Position numbers and translations under genes: made by a program. A stretch of 48,346 nt of DNA from Halobacteriales archaeon (lineage in GTDB: Archaea; Halobacteriota; Halobacteria; Halorutilales; JAHENH01): NCBI GenBank assembly GCA_018609935.1, contig JAHENH010000171.1, positions 1-48,346 on the forward strand, given 5' to 3'. Positions 25,036 to 34,198 of this stretch are shown here, in pieces. A model generated the notes under the pieces. That model saw only the letters and a program-made list of their open reading frames with translations, was not told where the DNA came from and ran no database searches. Numbering within the stretch: the first letter of the stretch is position 1; every line of letters starts with the position of its first letter.

Positions 25036-28000
25036 TTACATAAATGAATCAAAGTTTTGCTGTCTATGACCTTTTACAGCGTTTCCATATGTCCATCCTA
25101 GTTCTTTAAGTATAGGTTCTATCGGTTCTCTCAAAATTTTATCTTCCATTTTTTTGTAATCTATATCAAAATTTTCTAAAGTTTCTATATTTTTAACTGA
25201 AACAGCATCAACTGGATCGCCATTCTCTGCTGTATCTGTTTTATATATCTTCGGAAGCCCATTTTTAACCCCTTTTACATAAAACAACATTGGTTTATCA
25301 CCCGTAGTAATGTTTTCTTCTTCTATTACTTGATTAATATATTTAGCACCTCTTTTTGCAGGTGATGCACTTCTGTTTTCAGTTCCATACTTATCTGGTG
25401 GTTTAGAAAGACCCTCTCTAATACCTATTTCCTCAAGATCTACTTCCCCATTTTTTATTTTTTCTGAATAATTTTCTATTAGATCATAGACGTTATCTTT
25501 AGCTTTTTCTATTGGGTTAGTTAGAATTATTTCTAAAACTTGTCTTTGGAGTTTTTCAGATAGATCTGCGGTATCTGACCTTGTAGCTTCAAATCCTGTA
25601 ATACTTATTTCTTTTCCGTTTTCATCTAGGAAACCTTTGTCTTCTTTCCAAGATATATATTCAGCATATCTTTTTTTAGTTTCACTTAATATAAAAAATC
25701 TTTCAGCTACTTTTTCTAGCTCTACTTCAAACCTGTGCTCATCCATACCAAATTCCTCTTCAGCATATTTATCATAATATTTATTGTTTATTTCTTCTAG
25801 GATTTTTTTAGATACATCTACACTTTCATTAACTGAAGCTTCGGGTATTGATGTTTGACAGCTGTCTGTATCACCGGAAACTAAGTATGCTTCATATCCC
25901 TTGTTTTTAAGTTCATCTACAAATTTATCTGCTGTCTCTTCTATTACTTTTCTACCAACTAATGTAACGGATTCGGCAAGTCTCCAGTCAAATAGTCTAA
26001 ACGCAGTATTTTGTGTAGAAAATCCGAAAACTCCATATGTAGATTGTCCAATCCATTGGAACTTTCCATTTCTGCCAGCTATAAGATTATGGTTATCTTT
26101 TACAGTTACACAATATACTCCGTTTTCAGGTTCTGATTTTACAACGTCTTTCTTTGGATTTACTCTATTTATGTTATCCGAAGCTTCTATCTTCCAAAAA
26201 CCATTTTCCCATTTATAGGCAGGGTTTAGTCCAGTATGGACACATAATTTTAAGAGATCATCTCTAAATCTATCACTCACTGTTTTGTATTCAACATTAG
26301 AAATCTTTTTATTATTTGTTAATATCTTAAGTAGTAATTCCTTTTGCTCTTGGTTTAAACTCCATACAAATCTAGGTATTTTTTTAGTTTCATTGTTACT
26401 TCCACATAGTCTATCTAATATCTTTGTAAAAACACCTGAATATAATATATATCCTTTATCATTTTTATAATATCTAACTCCTAAACTGTCTAATAGTTCC
26501 TTAGTATTTTTTTGGTCTATTGAAATTATTTCCATTCTGTCTTGTTTTTGTAATGTAATACCAGAACTATTTTTAGCATCTTTAGACAGTTTATTTTTTG
26601 GTTTAGTTATTATATCTCCATTTAGATATAAGCCGAAAAATTCTATAAGGACGTTACAATCAACATCTTTTTTTATTAATCCGTCCTCATTTCCGTCATA
26701 TATATAGACATCACTGCTATTTTTGTCTAATATATTTTTATTTTTCTCATATTTTTCCCCATCTAAAACAATACCTTCTCTATTAGATATATTTTCTTTT
26801 TTATTATCTATGTCTATATTATATGTTTCTAGATTATTTTCTTTAGGTTGAATAAATACCTTATATTCATCTTTTTTCAACCATTTTGTTAAATCAATTT
26901 TTTTCTTTTTTTCTCCTTTACTGTTCCAGTTATTTGGAAGTTGATACTCTATATCATTTTTTAGATTACCAGCTTCTGTAAATGAATAGCTATTATTTTT
27001 TTGGTTTCTCTTTTCTTCTTTAGCTAAAACCTTATGGTTTGGTGTAATATTAAAGTCTATTTTTTCTGTTTCTATATCCAGTATTTCACCACTATATTCT
27101 GGATATCTCCATACATCTGTTATATTTTTTTCTTCAACAGTTAATGTATCTGGATCCAGTGAATAAACAGTGTCACCTTCTTTTAGTTCCTTTATATTTT
27201 TAACACCATTTGGAGTGAGAGCCTCTGTGTCAGGAGTGAAACAGTTAGTAACTCTTTTTACTGCCTCATACTTGGTTCCTGTAAATTGATATTTAAGATC
27301 TATTAGTTCAGTTATTGCTTCCCTAGCAAAACCAGTTTTAACTTCAGGTTTCAAATAATAGAATTTTTCATATTTAGGTTTATCTGCCCAAACAGTCTGA
27401 TTACCTCGTTCTGTTTCTAGAATAATAGACTTATACTCTCCATTTTTATATTTATCTCTTTTTTCACCTTTTTGGATATATTTAATCGGTCTATTGTCTA
27501 CATATCCCCAAAGGCAGTCTTCCTCAGAGTACTTTGAATTTTCTAGATTTTCTTTTGTACCAATCGCTGTTTCAGGTGATAAATTTAGGCTCCACATTGT
27601 GTATGGATATAAAGATTTCAAGTCAGGATATGTAACATTTTTATGTACTCCACCCTCTGGATCGAAAACATGAGCACCATAATACCAAGACCTATCTGGC
27701 TTTGAAGATGACGGAAGTTTTATATCTTGCTCTTTAGCTTTTCTTAAGAAAAATGAATCGATTATATTTCTATTGAAGTGAACATCTGTATGTAAACCAC
27801 CTGTTACATCACGTATATTTTCATATACATCTAATACACCTACTTTATCGTTTATTTCCTGTACTGCTATAACATCCCGTATATTATACTTAATAAATTC
27901 TATAGGCTTGTATTCTCTAAGGTCATCTATAGAAAGTGTATGCTGTAATTTTTCAGATACGCCCTCTTTTTGAGCTACATACTCTAGGGAATAAGATTTA

Positions 28001-28980
28001 AGATCGCCATATTGAAGTTTTTTATATCCTTTTAAAATATCAAACGGAACGGTTCTCTGCATATATACATCAATCATCCTTTCAGGTTCATCATCATCTA
28101 TCCTAGAACCATTTTCCCTTGTCCATAATTCTATATTTTCTATATTAAGCTCATGACACCGATTTATAAGATAAGGTATATCAAATCCGTCACTATTCCA
28201 CCCGGAAATTAAATCAAAGTTCTTCTCAGAAATAAAACGGTTAAGTTTTTCTAATAATTCTTTTTCATTATCTGTAATTATTTCTATCTTAACCAAGTCT
28301 TTTCTGTCAAAAAAATCTTTAATCTTTTTTTCTTCTTTTTCTGCCCAGTTTTCATGTTTAAGAATAAACGCTTTATACTTTAACTTATAACTATCTTGTA
28401 TAGTGATTATTGTTACTGGATTATTTGCTTCTACTATATCAGGGAATCCTTCATTGTCTGTTTCAACCTCAATATCTATATAGCAAATTCTGGGTTTTAC
28501 ATTAAAATCTATATCACTTTCATCTGGGGAACTAAGTTTCCTGTGATCTATTTCATCAGGTATTTCACCATCTTCTTTTGGTATATATAGATGAGTAAGA
28601 ATATCTTTCGATATAAGAAATCTAAGATAAAACAAAACATCTGCCTCAAAAGTTTCTGAAAAATTAGATCTTATGTCTGGAACATGTCTTGGCAGCTCAC
28701 AGGTTATCTTAACAAGTTCTGTATCTTTAAGGGACTTATATCCTGTCTCAACACTAAGGATTCTAGAATCATTTATATCACTTCTTTTCATCTCCCATTC
28801 TCCTTTAGGAACATAAAAGAAAGGTCTAAAATCTGTTACTTTTATTTCTCTATAGCTATTTTGTTTATTCCTTCCTTTAATATATATAACAGGCATTTTT
28901 TCAGATTCATCGCCACTCCATTTTTCTTCCTTATAATAACAATTATTAATCCGTATTAATTCACGTTGGTTGTTTTTCAT
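25036..28980 (-). CDS. polB: Family B DNA polymerase with an intein
   Basis: The 1314-residue product has the PolB exonuclease motifs (ICYIDIEVE, about 166-172; ISGWNSDGFDIPYL; YNIRDVIAVQ) and polymerase motifs A (YPDLKSLYPYTM), B (KRVTN then STYGVFGF) and C (SGDTDSCQ). It is the chromosomal replicative or repair polymerase. A 400-residue intein interrupts motif B between N579 and S980. The mature polymerase would be 914 residues, in the range of haloarchaeal PolB. The intein must splice for the enzyme to work. The gene is monocistronic on the minus strand. The three-residue end SFM is intact. Confidence 0.97.
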   Translation of the reverse strand: MKNNQRELIRINNCYYKEEKWSGDESEKMPVIYIKGRNKQNSYREIKVTDFRPFFYVPKGEWEMKRSDINDSRILSVETGYKSLKDTELVKITCELPRHVPDIRSNFSETFEADVLFYLRFLISKDILTHLYIPKEDGEIPDEIDHRKLSSPDESDIDFNVKPRICYIDIEVETDNEGFPDIVEANNPVTIITIQDSYKLKYKAFILKHENWAEKEEKKIKDFFDRKDLVKIEIITDNEKELLEKLNRFISEKNFDLISGWNSDGFDIPYLINRCHELNIENIELWTRENGSRIDDDEPERMIDVYMQRTVPFDILKGYKKLQYGDLKSYSLEYVAQKEGVSEKLQHTLSIDDLREYKPIEFIKYNIRDVIAVQEINDKVGVLDVYENIRDVTGGLHTDVHFNRNIIDSFFLRKAKEQDIKLPSSSKPDRSWYYGAHVFDPEGGVHKNVTYPDLKSLYPYTMWSLNLSPETAIGTKENLENSKYSEEDCLWGYVDNRPIKYIQKGEKRDKYKNGEYKSIILETERGNQTVWADKPKYEKFYYLKPEVKTGFAREAITELIDLKYQFTGTKYEAVKRVTNCFTPDTEALTPNGVKNIKELKEGDTVYSLDPDTLTVEEKNITDVWRYPEYSGEILDIETEKIDFNITPNHKVLAKEEKRNQKNNSYSFTEAGNLKNDIEYQLPNNWNSKGEKKKKIDLTKWLKKDEYKVFIQPKENNLETYNIDIDNKKENISNREGIVLDGEKYEKNKNILDKNSSDVYIYDGNEDGLIKKDVDCNVLIEFFGLYLNGDIITKPKNKLSKDAKNSSGITLQKQDRMEIISIDQKNTKELLDSLGVRYYKNDKGYILYSGVFTKILDRLCGSNNETKKIPRFVWSLNQEQKELLLKILTNNKKISNVEYKTVSDRFRDDLLKLCVHTGLNPAYKWENGFWKIEASDNINRVNPKKDVVKSEPENGVYCVTVKDNHNLIAGRNGKFQWIGQSTYGVFGFSTQNTAFRLFDWRLAESVTLVGRKVIEETADKFVDELKNKGYEAYLVSGDTDSCQTSIPEASVNESVDVSKKILEEINNKYYDKYAEEEFGMDEHRFEVELEKVAERFFILSETKKRYAEYISWKEDKGFLDENGKEISITGFEATRSDTADLSEKLQRQVLEIILTNPIEKAKDNVYDLIENYSEKIKNGEVDLEEIGIREGLSKPPDKYGTENRSASPAKRGAKYINQVIEEENITTGDKPMLFYVKGVKNGLPKIYKTDTAENGDPVDAVSVKNIETLENFDIDYKKMEDKILREPIEPILKELGWTYGNAVKGHRQQNFDSFM
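26044..27243 (-). other. PolB intein, 400 residues, with degenerate homing endonuclease
   Basis: Intein block A is CFTPDTEALTPNGVKN (nucleophile Cys1), block B ITPNHKVLA (about 66-74), block F VYCVTVKDNHNLIAGRNG (377-394) and block G FQWIGQ followed by Ser+1 of the host. The terminal residue is Gln instead of Asn, as in haloarchaeal PolB inteins. The endonuclease region keeps the DOD layout, but motif one reads FFGLYLNGD (where GLYxAEG or GLYxxDG is expected) and motif two reads KILTNNKKIS (where LFDGDG is expected), so the catalytic acids appear lost. It is inserted in the invariant KxxxNSxYG polymerase motif, between Asn and Ser. Confidence 0.9.
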
Positions 28981-29070
28981 ATATCTCTTTTTCTTCTATT
29001 ATTTCTATAGACCAATAATGAAAAAGTTCTTTCTAATATAATATCTATATCTTAAAAATATATTCCAAAA

Positions 29071-29080
29071 TATTTATTAT
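29071..29080 (+). promoter_or_regulatory. Probable archaeal TATA box
   Basis: TATTTATTAT is centred about 28 bases before ATG 29104, fitting a leaderless transcript. It lies in the divergent spacer to polB. Motif-only call. Confidence 0.35.
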
Positions 29081-29103
29081 ATTATTGAGATCAGGTTTAA
29101 ATA

Positions 29104-29556
29104 ATGGATAATGAAGAGATACCTAAGGGAAAACTATATCAGATAATAGACAATCCAAATTGGAAAAAAATATGGAGTATAGATAAAGCTATAGAAGTCT
29201 TTTCCGAACTTAAAAAATATTATAGAGAAAAAACAAAAGAAAAAATAACTAATAGGCAAATCACTATTGCTGCCATAAAGGGTGTTAAGCTAAGAATAGA
29301 GGAAATACAATCCAAAAAGGATCTAAGATCAAAAAGACACTATGACAGATGGCTGAAAAGAAAAAAATTAGAAAGACACAATATAGTTAAAAAAAGATAT
29401 CCTGATAGTGATCATTGGAAAATGACTTGTGTGGAGAAATATAGACCATCATATGTTCCTTGCGGCTTTAACGAGACTACAAGAAATCTAGATAAATGGA
29501 TTGAATGTCCTGAATGCGGTACATATCCCATTGAACTAAGATCATATAAAACCTAA
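29104..29556 (+). CDS. Hypothetical basic protein with a C-terminal CxxC
   Basis: The 150-residue protein is Lys/Arg-rich. Its N-terminal half is helical and its middle is very basic (HYDRWLKRKKLERHNIVKKRYP). The C-terminus has CGFNETTRNLDKW followed by IECPECGTYPIELRSY, a CxxC that with upstream Cys could form a zinc site (Cys at about 120 and 130 as well as 145 and 148). The charge suggests nucleic-acid binding, which is inference. I do not recognise the family. It is divergent from polB. Confidence 0.65.
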   Translation: MDNEEIPKGKLYQIIDNPNWKKIWSIDKAIEVFSELKKYYREKTKEKITNRQITIAAIKGVKLRIEEIQSKKDLRSKRHYDRWLKRKKLERHNIVKKRYPDSDHWKMTCVEKYRPSYVPCGFNETTRNLDKWIECPECGTYPIELRSYKT

Positions 29557-29610
29557 AAACTGTATTAATCTTATACAGAATTAAAAAACAATTGATAACA
29601 AAAATATAGT

Positions 29611-30486
29611 TTATAATATAGTTATTATAACGCCTAATATTAAAAGAATGCTTCCTATAAACTTCCTTAGTATCTTCTTTTCTTTAAAGAAAAAACCTCC
29701 AGCTATTACAGAAATCAAAACTTGTATTTGAAGAACAGATATGACCTTAGAAGCTTTAGCTAAAGAAAAACCTATGAAGATAAAATATGTAGCGAGTGCT
29801 GCCATACCCCCTATTGATATATAGGTTAATGGTCTTTTTTTGAAAGGTTTATATAATGATTTTATCTCATATTGACTATATCTAAGATATATATTGAAGT
29901 TTAAAGCCATAATAAAGAGTATTAGAAACGTATATACACCTGGATCTATTCTTTGTGTTGCATATCTATCTGCTATAGATGCAAAACTATAGACAAAAGC
30001 AGATAAAACAGCTAATTTAGGTGATATACTACTTATAAAGTTTTTAATAGGTTCCATCCATCCTCTACCTTCTCTTAGTAATATAATATAACTTCCAAGC
30101 GTTACAAATAGTGCTCCAAGAGCTATATTTACAGTTATCGATTCTCCAAGAAAGAGGAAAGAATTAAAAACCACAAATATTGGTGTTAATCTAGTTAAAG
30201 GTATAACAGATGAGAGCTCCCCTTGTTTTATAGCTTTATTATATAAAAGTATACCAACTGTATTTGCTATACCTGATAATATTAAAACTATCCATACAAC
30301 AGAAATAGAAATGAGGTTTGTATTTAAAACAAAATAAATAAATAAGGGAAAATAGAAGATAGTTGCTGAAAAAGTATATAGAACTGTAAAATCTAAAGAT
30401 GACTCTTCTTTCATTATGTCCTTACTTACTATATTTAGAAAAGACCATAATAGAGCGGAACCCAATGTAACGAAGACCCATATCAT
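29611..30486 (-). CDS. EamA/DMT-family transporter
   Basis: The 291-residue protein is highly hydrophobic, with about ten predicted transmembrane helices in two repeats of five. The first repeat contains SALLWSFLNIVSKDIM; the pattern GELSSVIPLTRLTPIFVVFNS with a following ALGALFVTLGSYIIL is the EamA motif, and the second repeat ends AKASKVISVLQIQVLISVIAGGFFFKEK. These carriers move metabolites such as amino acids or nucleotide sugars across the cytoplasmic membrane; the substrate is unknown. It is monocistronic, with the DtxR-like gene upstream on the same strand about 125 bases away. Confidence 0.87.
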   Translation of the reverse strand: MIWVFVTLGSALLWSFLNIVSKDIMKEESSLDFTVLYTFSATIFYFPLFIYFVLNTNLISISVVWIVLILSGIANTVGILLYNKAIKQGELSSVIPLTRLTPIFVVFNSFLFLGESITVNIALGALFVTLGSYIILLREGRGWMEPIKNFISSISPKLAVLSAFVYSFASIADRYATQRIDPGVYTFLILFIMALNFNIYLRYSQYEIKSLYKPFKKRPLTYISIGGMAALATYFIFIGFSLAKASKVISVLQIQVLISVIAGGFFFKEKKILRKFIGSILLILGVIITIL

Positions 30487-30610
30487 GTCTTAAAACCTAT
30501 AGTGAAAACAATGTAAAAAAGAAATATCGGAGATAGAAGAAATATATCCATATTAACAAGTCTATTCCTCCCCTCTAAAACAAGAGAGTGTACTATATAT
30601 ATTAAGATAC

Positions 30611-31045
30611 TTATTTTCTGTCTTTTTTTGGTTTTAATTTCAAGTATCTACATTTATTTTCTCTTGGATCAAAGCATTCAGGACATTTATCATTTCTTTC
30701 AACTATTATATCTAATCTATTAGATACAGTTTCGTCTATTACTGACTGAAGCTGTTTTGATTCTTCTTGAAAATTTTCTATTTCTAAAACATTAACTAAA
30801 AAATATTCTATTGTACAATATGTTTCAAGTGCTTTCATAGCTTCAGACAATCCTTCATCAGTTAGTTCAACTCCTTTATATTTTTCATGTGTTACAAGAC
30901 CCCTTTTCTCCAAGATGCCAATTCTCTCATTTACCGTAGCTGGAGCAACATCTAGTCTTTCGGCTATAGTACCAGTTGACGCAGGCCCATTTTCTATTTT
31001 TTGGGCCAAATATATCTCTTTTAGATACTGACTGTCTACTTCCAT
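30611..31045 (-). CDS. DtxR/MntR-like transcriptional regulator with altered metal site
   Basis: The 144-residue protein begins YLKEIYLAQKIENGPASTGTIAERLDVAPATVNERIGILEKRG, a winged helix-turn-helix of the DtxR type with the following EKYKGVELTDEG wing. The dimerisation and metal domain is recognisable (ALETYCTIEYFLVNVLEI) but the usual His/Glu-His ligands (RRHrllE, and the later LEH) read as TYCTIE and QLQS. It ends with a Cys cluster, CPECFDPRENKCRY. The family represses iron or manganese uptake genes when metal-loaded. Loss of canonical ligands suggests a different signal, possibly via cysteines; that is inference. Its start overlaps the upstream ferritin-like gene by 10 bases, so they are co-transcribed. 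Confidence 0.8.
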   Translation of the reverse strand: MEVDSQYLKEIYLAQKIENGPASTGTIAERLDVAPATVNERIGILEKRGLVTHEKYKGVELTDEGLSEAMKALETYCTIEYFLVNVLEIENFQEESKQLQSVIDETVSNRLDIIVERNDKCPECFDPRENKCRYLKLKPKKDRK

Positions 31046-31566
31046 TCTTTATTATTCAATAGGTGTTTGACTTCTCTCACTCCTTCAGCTTCTTCTTTTT
31101 TAATTTTTTCTAATATATTAATTAATCTTGCTTTTTTTATACTAAATTCTATATCACTTTCTTTTATGGCTTCTATTAGATCACTATAAAAGTTATAAGC
31201 TGATCTTTCCCCATCTAGTTGATCATACAATAATTCCTCAAAATTTTCCGGTTTTGTATTACTATATTTATTTTCTACCATTTTTTCTATTTCACTTGGT
31301 GACACAGTACTAGCGTTTAATTCATCTATTAAATCCTCTAAGTTTTCCCTATGTTGAGCCGACTCAGATTGTGCTTCTTTTAACAGTTCCTCTAGTTCAT
31401 CATCTACTTTATCATTTTCACCCGAAATAGATTTATAGTGTTGATAGCTTCTTGCCTCAACTATTTCTTCAAGTACAACACCTATCTGTAGTAGCCTTAC
31501 CAGTTGACGTTCAGATGAAATGATCTTTTGAATATTCATGTTGGATCCAGTTGTTCCTTGATACAT
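31036..31566 (-). CDS. Ferritin-like four-helix protein
   Basis: The 176-residue protein is almost wholly helical. It has IGVVLEEIVEARSYQHY, ESAQHRENLEDLI, LDGERSAYNFYSDLI and KKEEAEGVREVKHLL, the evenly spaced Glu/His clusters of a ferritin/rubrerythrin-like diiron bundle. The Glu-to-His spacing in helix 2 differs slightly from the textbook ExxH, so metal binding is likely but not certain. No rubredoxin domain or Cys is present. It may start at Met10 (MNIQKIISSE) rather than Met1. It overlaps the following DtxR-like regulator gene by 10 bases: the pair looks like a metal or oxidative-stress module. Confidence 0.72.
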   Translation of the reverse strand: MYQGTTGSNMNIQKIISSERQLVRLLQIGVVLEEIVEARSYQHYKSISGENDKVDDELEELLKEAQSESAQHRENLEDLIDELNASTVSPSEIEKMVENKYSNTKPENFEELLYDQLDGERSAYNFYSDLIEAIKESDIEFSIKKARLINILEKIKKEEAEGVREVKHLLNNKEWK

Positions 31567-31664
31567 TTTGTAAACTTGTAGATGACATAATATACTAACT
31601 ATTAGTTTCTAGAGTTTAAATTATTTTATTAATAATCGGTTAGGTTTTTTCTGTGAATATCTGT

Positions 31665-31994
31665 TTAATCTATGTTTGAGATTGCTTTTTTTATATCGTT
31701 TAGATCTTTCTTATCTAGTTTTAATGTGAATGGATTATCTCCGCCTGATACTAAAAATCCTTTATCATTATACTCAGATATAGTAAATAAAATATTGTTT
31801 ATATTGATTTTTTCTAGGTTTAGTTTTTCTCCGGTAAAATACACTTTAGGCTTATCTTTTTTATTTATTATACATAAAATAATATCACCATTAATTATTT
31901 TTTTATACATTTTTTCACTGAACCCGACATCTCCTATTATTTGTTGAGCTTCTATGTATCCATTTAAGTATCCGATTAATACATCAACACTCAT
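31665..31994 (-). CDS. Hypothetical small protein
   Basis: The 109-residue product has MSVDVLIGYLNGYIEAQQI at the start, then IINGDIILCIINKKDKPKVYF and LFTISEYNDKGFLVSGGDN, and ends in a helix. It looks like a compact alpha/beta domain with alternating beta strands in the middle. I do not recognise the family. Its composition (Ile, Lys, Asn-rich) matches neighbours. It is upstream of the ferritin-like gene on the same strand? No: its 5' end faces the divergent purU promoter, and its 3' end is about 100 bases before the ferritin-like start, so co-transcription is possible. Confidence 0.6.
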   Translation of the reverse strand: MSVDVLIGYLNGYIEAQQIIGDVGFSEKMYKKIINGDIILCIINKKDKPKVYFTGEKLNLEKININNILFTISEYNDKGFLVSGGDNPFTLKLDKKDLNDIKKAISNID

Positions 31995-32137
31995 CTTATT
32001 TTCATTTTTAATCTTTCATACCTATATAAAGGCATCTATACTATACTATTTTTTGAATCTAAAAAGTCATATTTTTGGATGATGAATTCTTTTTATAGAT
32101 GAAGAGTATCATCAAATAAATATACGGTGTTAGATTA

Positions 32138-33061
32138 ATGACAAATAACTTAACTGAGATAAATGTGGTTGGTAAGGATAAAACAGGACTTATAGCCCAG
32201 ATTACTTCATTGTTATTCGAACGGGGTATTAATATTGAAGATTTGGATCAAGCGGTACGAGATGGAGTGTTTCGTATGACGATGCATGTTGATACAAGTG
32301 AAATGGTATGTACTAAAGAAACTCTAAGAGAGGCTTTATATGATCTTGGTGAAGAACTAAATGTTGATATACGTGTCCGATTTCCGGATGATAAAGAGAT
32401 AAAAGGGATTGCGGTATTAGTAACAAAAGAACAGCATTGTCTGAAAAAATTATTAGAAATTCAGTCAGAAGGTAATCTAGAAGCTGAAATAAGGGTTATA
32501 ATAGGTAATTATGATGATCTAGAACATATTGCTGAAGCATATGGAATACCGTTTTTTGATATAGGAGGTGATAACGGACAGCCAGATGAAGATAAACTAT
32601 TGGATGTCTTGGAAGAATATAATATTGATTTAGTAATTTTAGCTAGATATATGCGTATTCTAAGCCCTGATATTGTGTTTAGATACGAGGGAAGAATCAT
32701 AAATATACATCCTAGCTTACTTCCTTCATTCCCTGGAGCACAAGCATATAGACAAGCTATAGAGGAAGGAGTTCGAATAACTGGAGTAACGGCTCACTAT
32801 GTTACAACAGATCTAGATCAGGGGCCTATAATAACTCAAAGAGCATTTAATGTACCCGATGAAGCTAGTCCAGAAACCCTAAAAGAAAAAGGGAAACCAT
32901 TAGAATCTAAAGCACTCTTAGAGGCTATTAGAATTCATCTAAATGATGATATAACAATACATCGAGGGAGAACTGAACTTCGAGATGGTGAAAATAAATA
33001 TCAACTTGGAATGCCTGAAAAAATAAATAAACAAATAGTATCAAAATCTATAGACGATTAA
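32138..33061 (+). CDS. purU: Formyltetrahydrofolate deformylase (PurU-like)
   Basis: The 307-residue protein has an N-terminal ACT domain (INVVGKDKTGLIAQITSLLFERGINIEDLDQ) followed by a formyltransferase-like domain. It has YGIPFFDIGG, LVILARYMRILSP, the catalytic NIHPSLLPSFPGAQAYRQAIEEG, and TAHYVTTDLDQGPIITQ with the essential Asp. These are the Asn, His and Asp residues of 10-formyl-THF hydrolysis. PurU yields formate and THF, supplying formate to PurT or balancing the folate pool. It extends about 30 residues beyond bacterial PurU at the C-terminus, as haloarchaeal members do to my knowledge. A GART/PurN role is less likely because of the ACT domain. Confidence 0.91.
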   Translation: MTNNLTEINVVGKDKTGLIAQITSLLFERGINIEDLDQAVRDGVFRMTMHVDTSEMVCTKETLREALYDLGEELNVDIRVRFPDDKEIKGIAVLVTKEQHCLKKLLEIQSEGNLEAEIRVIIGNYDDLEHIAEAYGIPFFDIGGDNGQPDEDKLLDVLEEYNIDLVILARYMRILSPDIVFRYEGRIINIHPSLLPSFPGAQAYRQAIEEGVRITGVTAHYVTTDLDQGPIITQRAFNVPDEASPETLKEKGKPLESKALLEAIRIHLNDDITIHRGRTELRDGENKYQLGMPEKINKQIVSKSIDD

Positions 33062-33166
33062 TATATCTAATCTAATCTCTTAAACTTCTACTAGTGTAAA
33101 AAATATCAAATATTTCTTTTGGCTAAAAAATACTAAAATACTATCCATTTTATAGAGAAGTTTTTA

Positions 33167-33496
33167 TTATAAAGAAAAACCAATATGTTTTTCTGTTTCT
33201 CTTATTATTTTTTTAGTTAATTGATTTTTTAATTTTCCTTTTTTATTCATTGCTTTTCTTTCTTTAAACTTTCCTATTATCCATGGATATACATACATTG
33301 GAGTATCTATTTTTCCTTTAATTAGATCTGAAGTTTTAATCTTTATTGAAATAGATTTTCTAGTTTTCATTATTGCGGCTCCTATATATCTAGGATCTTC
33401 TTTAGATGGGTTTTTCCCTAAAACTACATACAGCCTTTTTGGTTCATGGTCTATTATATCTGATGCAATAACCAAGGAACCTTTTGTATATGACAT
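33167..33496 (-). CDS. PemK/MazF-like protein (orphan)
   Basis: The 109-residue protein resembles the PemK/MazF barrel. It has YTKGSLVIASDIIDHEPKRLYVVLGKNP (compare G.vv...f......RpvvVl), IGAAIMKTRKSISIKI, and MYVYPWIIGKFKERKAMNKKGKLKN, the family's SvV.p.ki.tl.k..i.kkiG.L pattern. It starts two bases after the stop of the upstream universal stress protein gene, so it is co-transcribed with it. No antitoxin-sized gene accompanies it. It could be a toxin-derived RNase, or a non-toxic relative with another role. The family call is moderate. Confidence 0.55.
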   Translation of the reverse strand: MSYTKGSLVIASDIIDHEPKRLYVVLGKNPSKEDPRYIGAAIMKTRKSISIKIKTSDLIKGKIDTPMYVYPWIIGKFKERKAMNKKGKLKNQLTKKIIRETEKHIGFSL

Positions 33497-33498
33497 AC

Positions 33499-33915
33499 CT
33501 AGTTAATTGGCATTACTATTACTGGAACATTAGAAAGTCTAACAACTCTTGAAGTAATATTTGTTGTAAGATATTTTTCGATTCCTTGATATCTATGTGT
33601 CCCCATAATTATTAAATCGATGTTATTTTTCTCAGTATAGTTTAATATTTCTTTATGTATAGTTCCTTCTCTAATCTCAGTTTTTACGTCTATTTTCTGA
33701 GATTTGGTTATTTTTTTTATATCTTCTAATATTTTTTCCCCTTCTTTTTTAAGTCCTTTTATTAATTCATTAGCTTTGAATTCACCATAAACAGGTCTTG
33801 CGACATAAATAATATGTATAGTTGAATTAAATTTTTTACCTATATCTAAAGCATCCTTAATTATATTATTAAGTTCCTCACTTCCATCTGTAGGAACAAG
33901 AATATTCTGGTACAT
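33499..33915 (-). CDS. Universal stress protein (UspA family)
   Basis: The 138-residue protein has NILVPTDGSEELNNII at the start, a mid-region VYGEFKANELIKGLKKEG, and DLIIMGTHRYQGIEKYL, then TSRVVRLSNVPVIVMP, the UspA fold. The ATP-binding signature G-2x-G-9x-G(S/T) is only partly kept: the later GS is replaced by TN (YLTTNITS). It may thus bind nucleotide weakly. The single-domain Usp is typical of archaea and acts in stress adaptation. It is upstream of the PemK-like gene in a two-gene operon. Confidence 0.88.
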   Translation of the reverse strand: MYQNILVPTDGSEELNNIIKDALDIGKKFNSTIHIIYVARPVYGEFKANELIKGLKKEGEKILEDIKKITKSQKIDVKTEIREGTIHKEILNYTEKNNIDLIIMGTHRYQGIEKYLTTNITSRVVRLSNVPVIVMPIN

Positions 33916-34198
33916 TATCTTAATACTATTATAAATTTAGTCTGGGATATTTAAGATTGTTCTTAAACAAAAATACTAAGATATATCTAGGATTAAAACC
34001 AAAAAATATTTTAATTGATTTTAAAAAGAAATAGAGATAAAATTAATATCATACTATATAATATGGTCTATACTTTATAGTCTTAAACCCTACAGATAGA
34101 CTAATATAGGCTATATAAGAGTTGAGGTAAAATAAGGAAACTGTTAATTATAACCTAAAATTATAACTAAATCATGGTTAGATAGTTCCATCCAAAAA

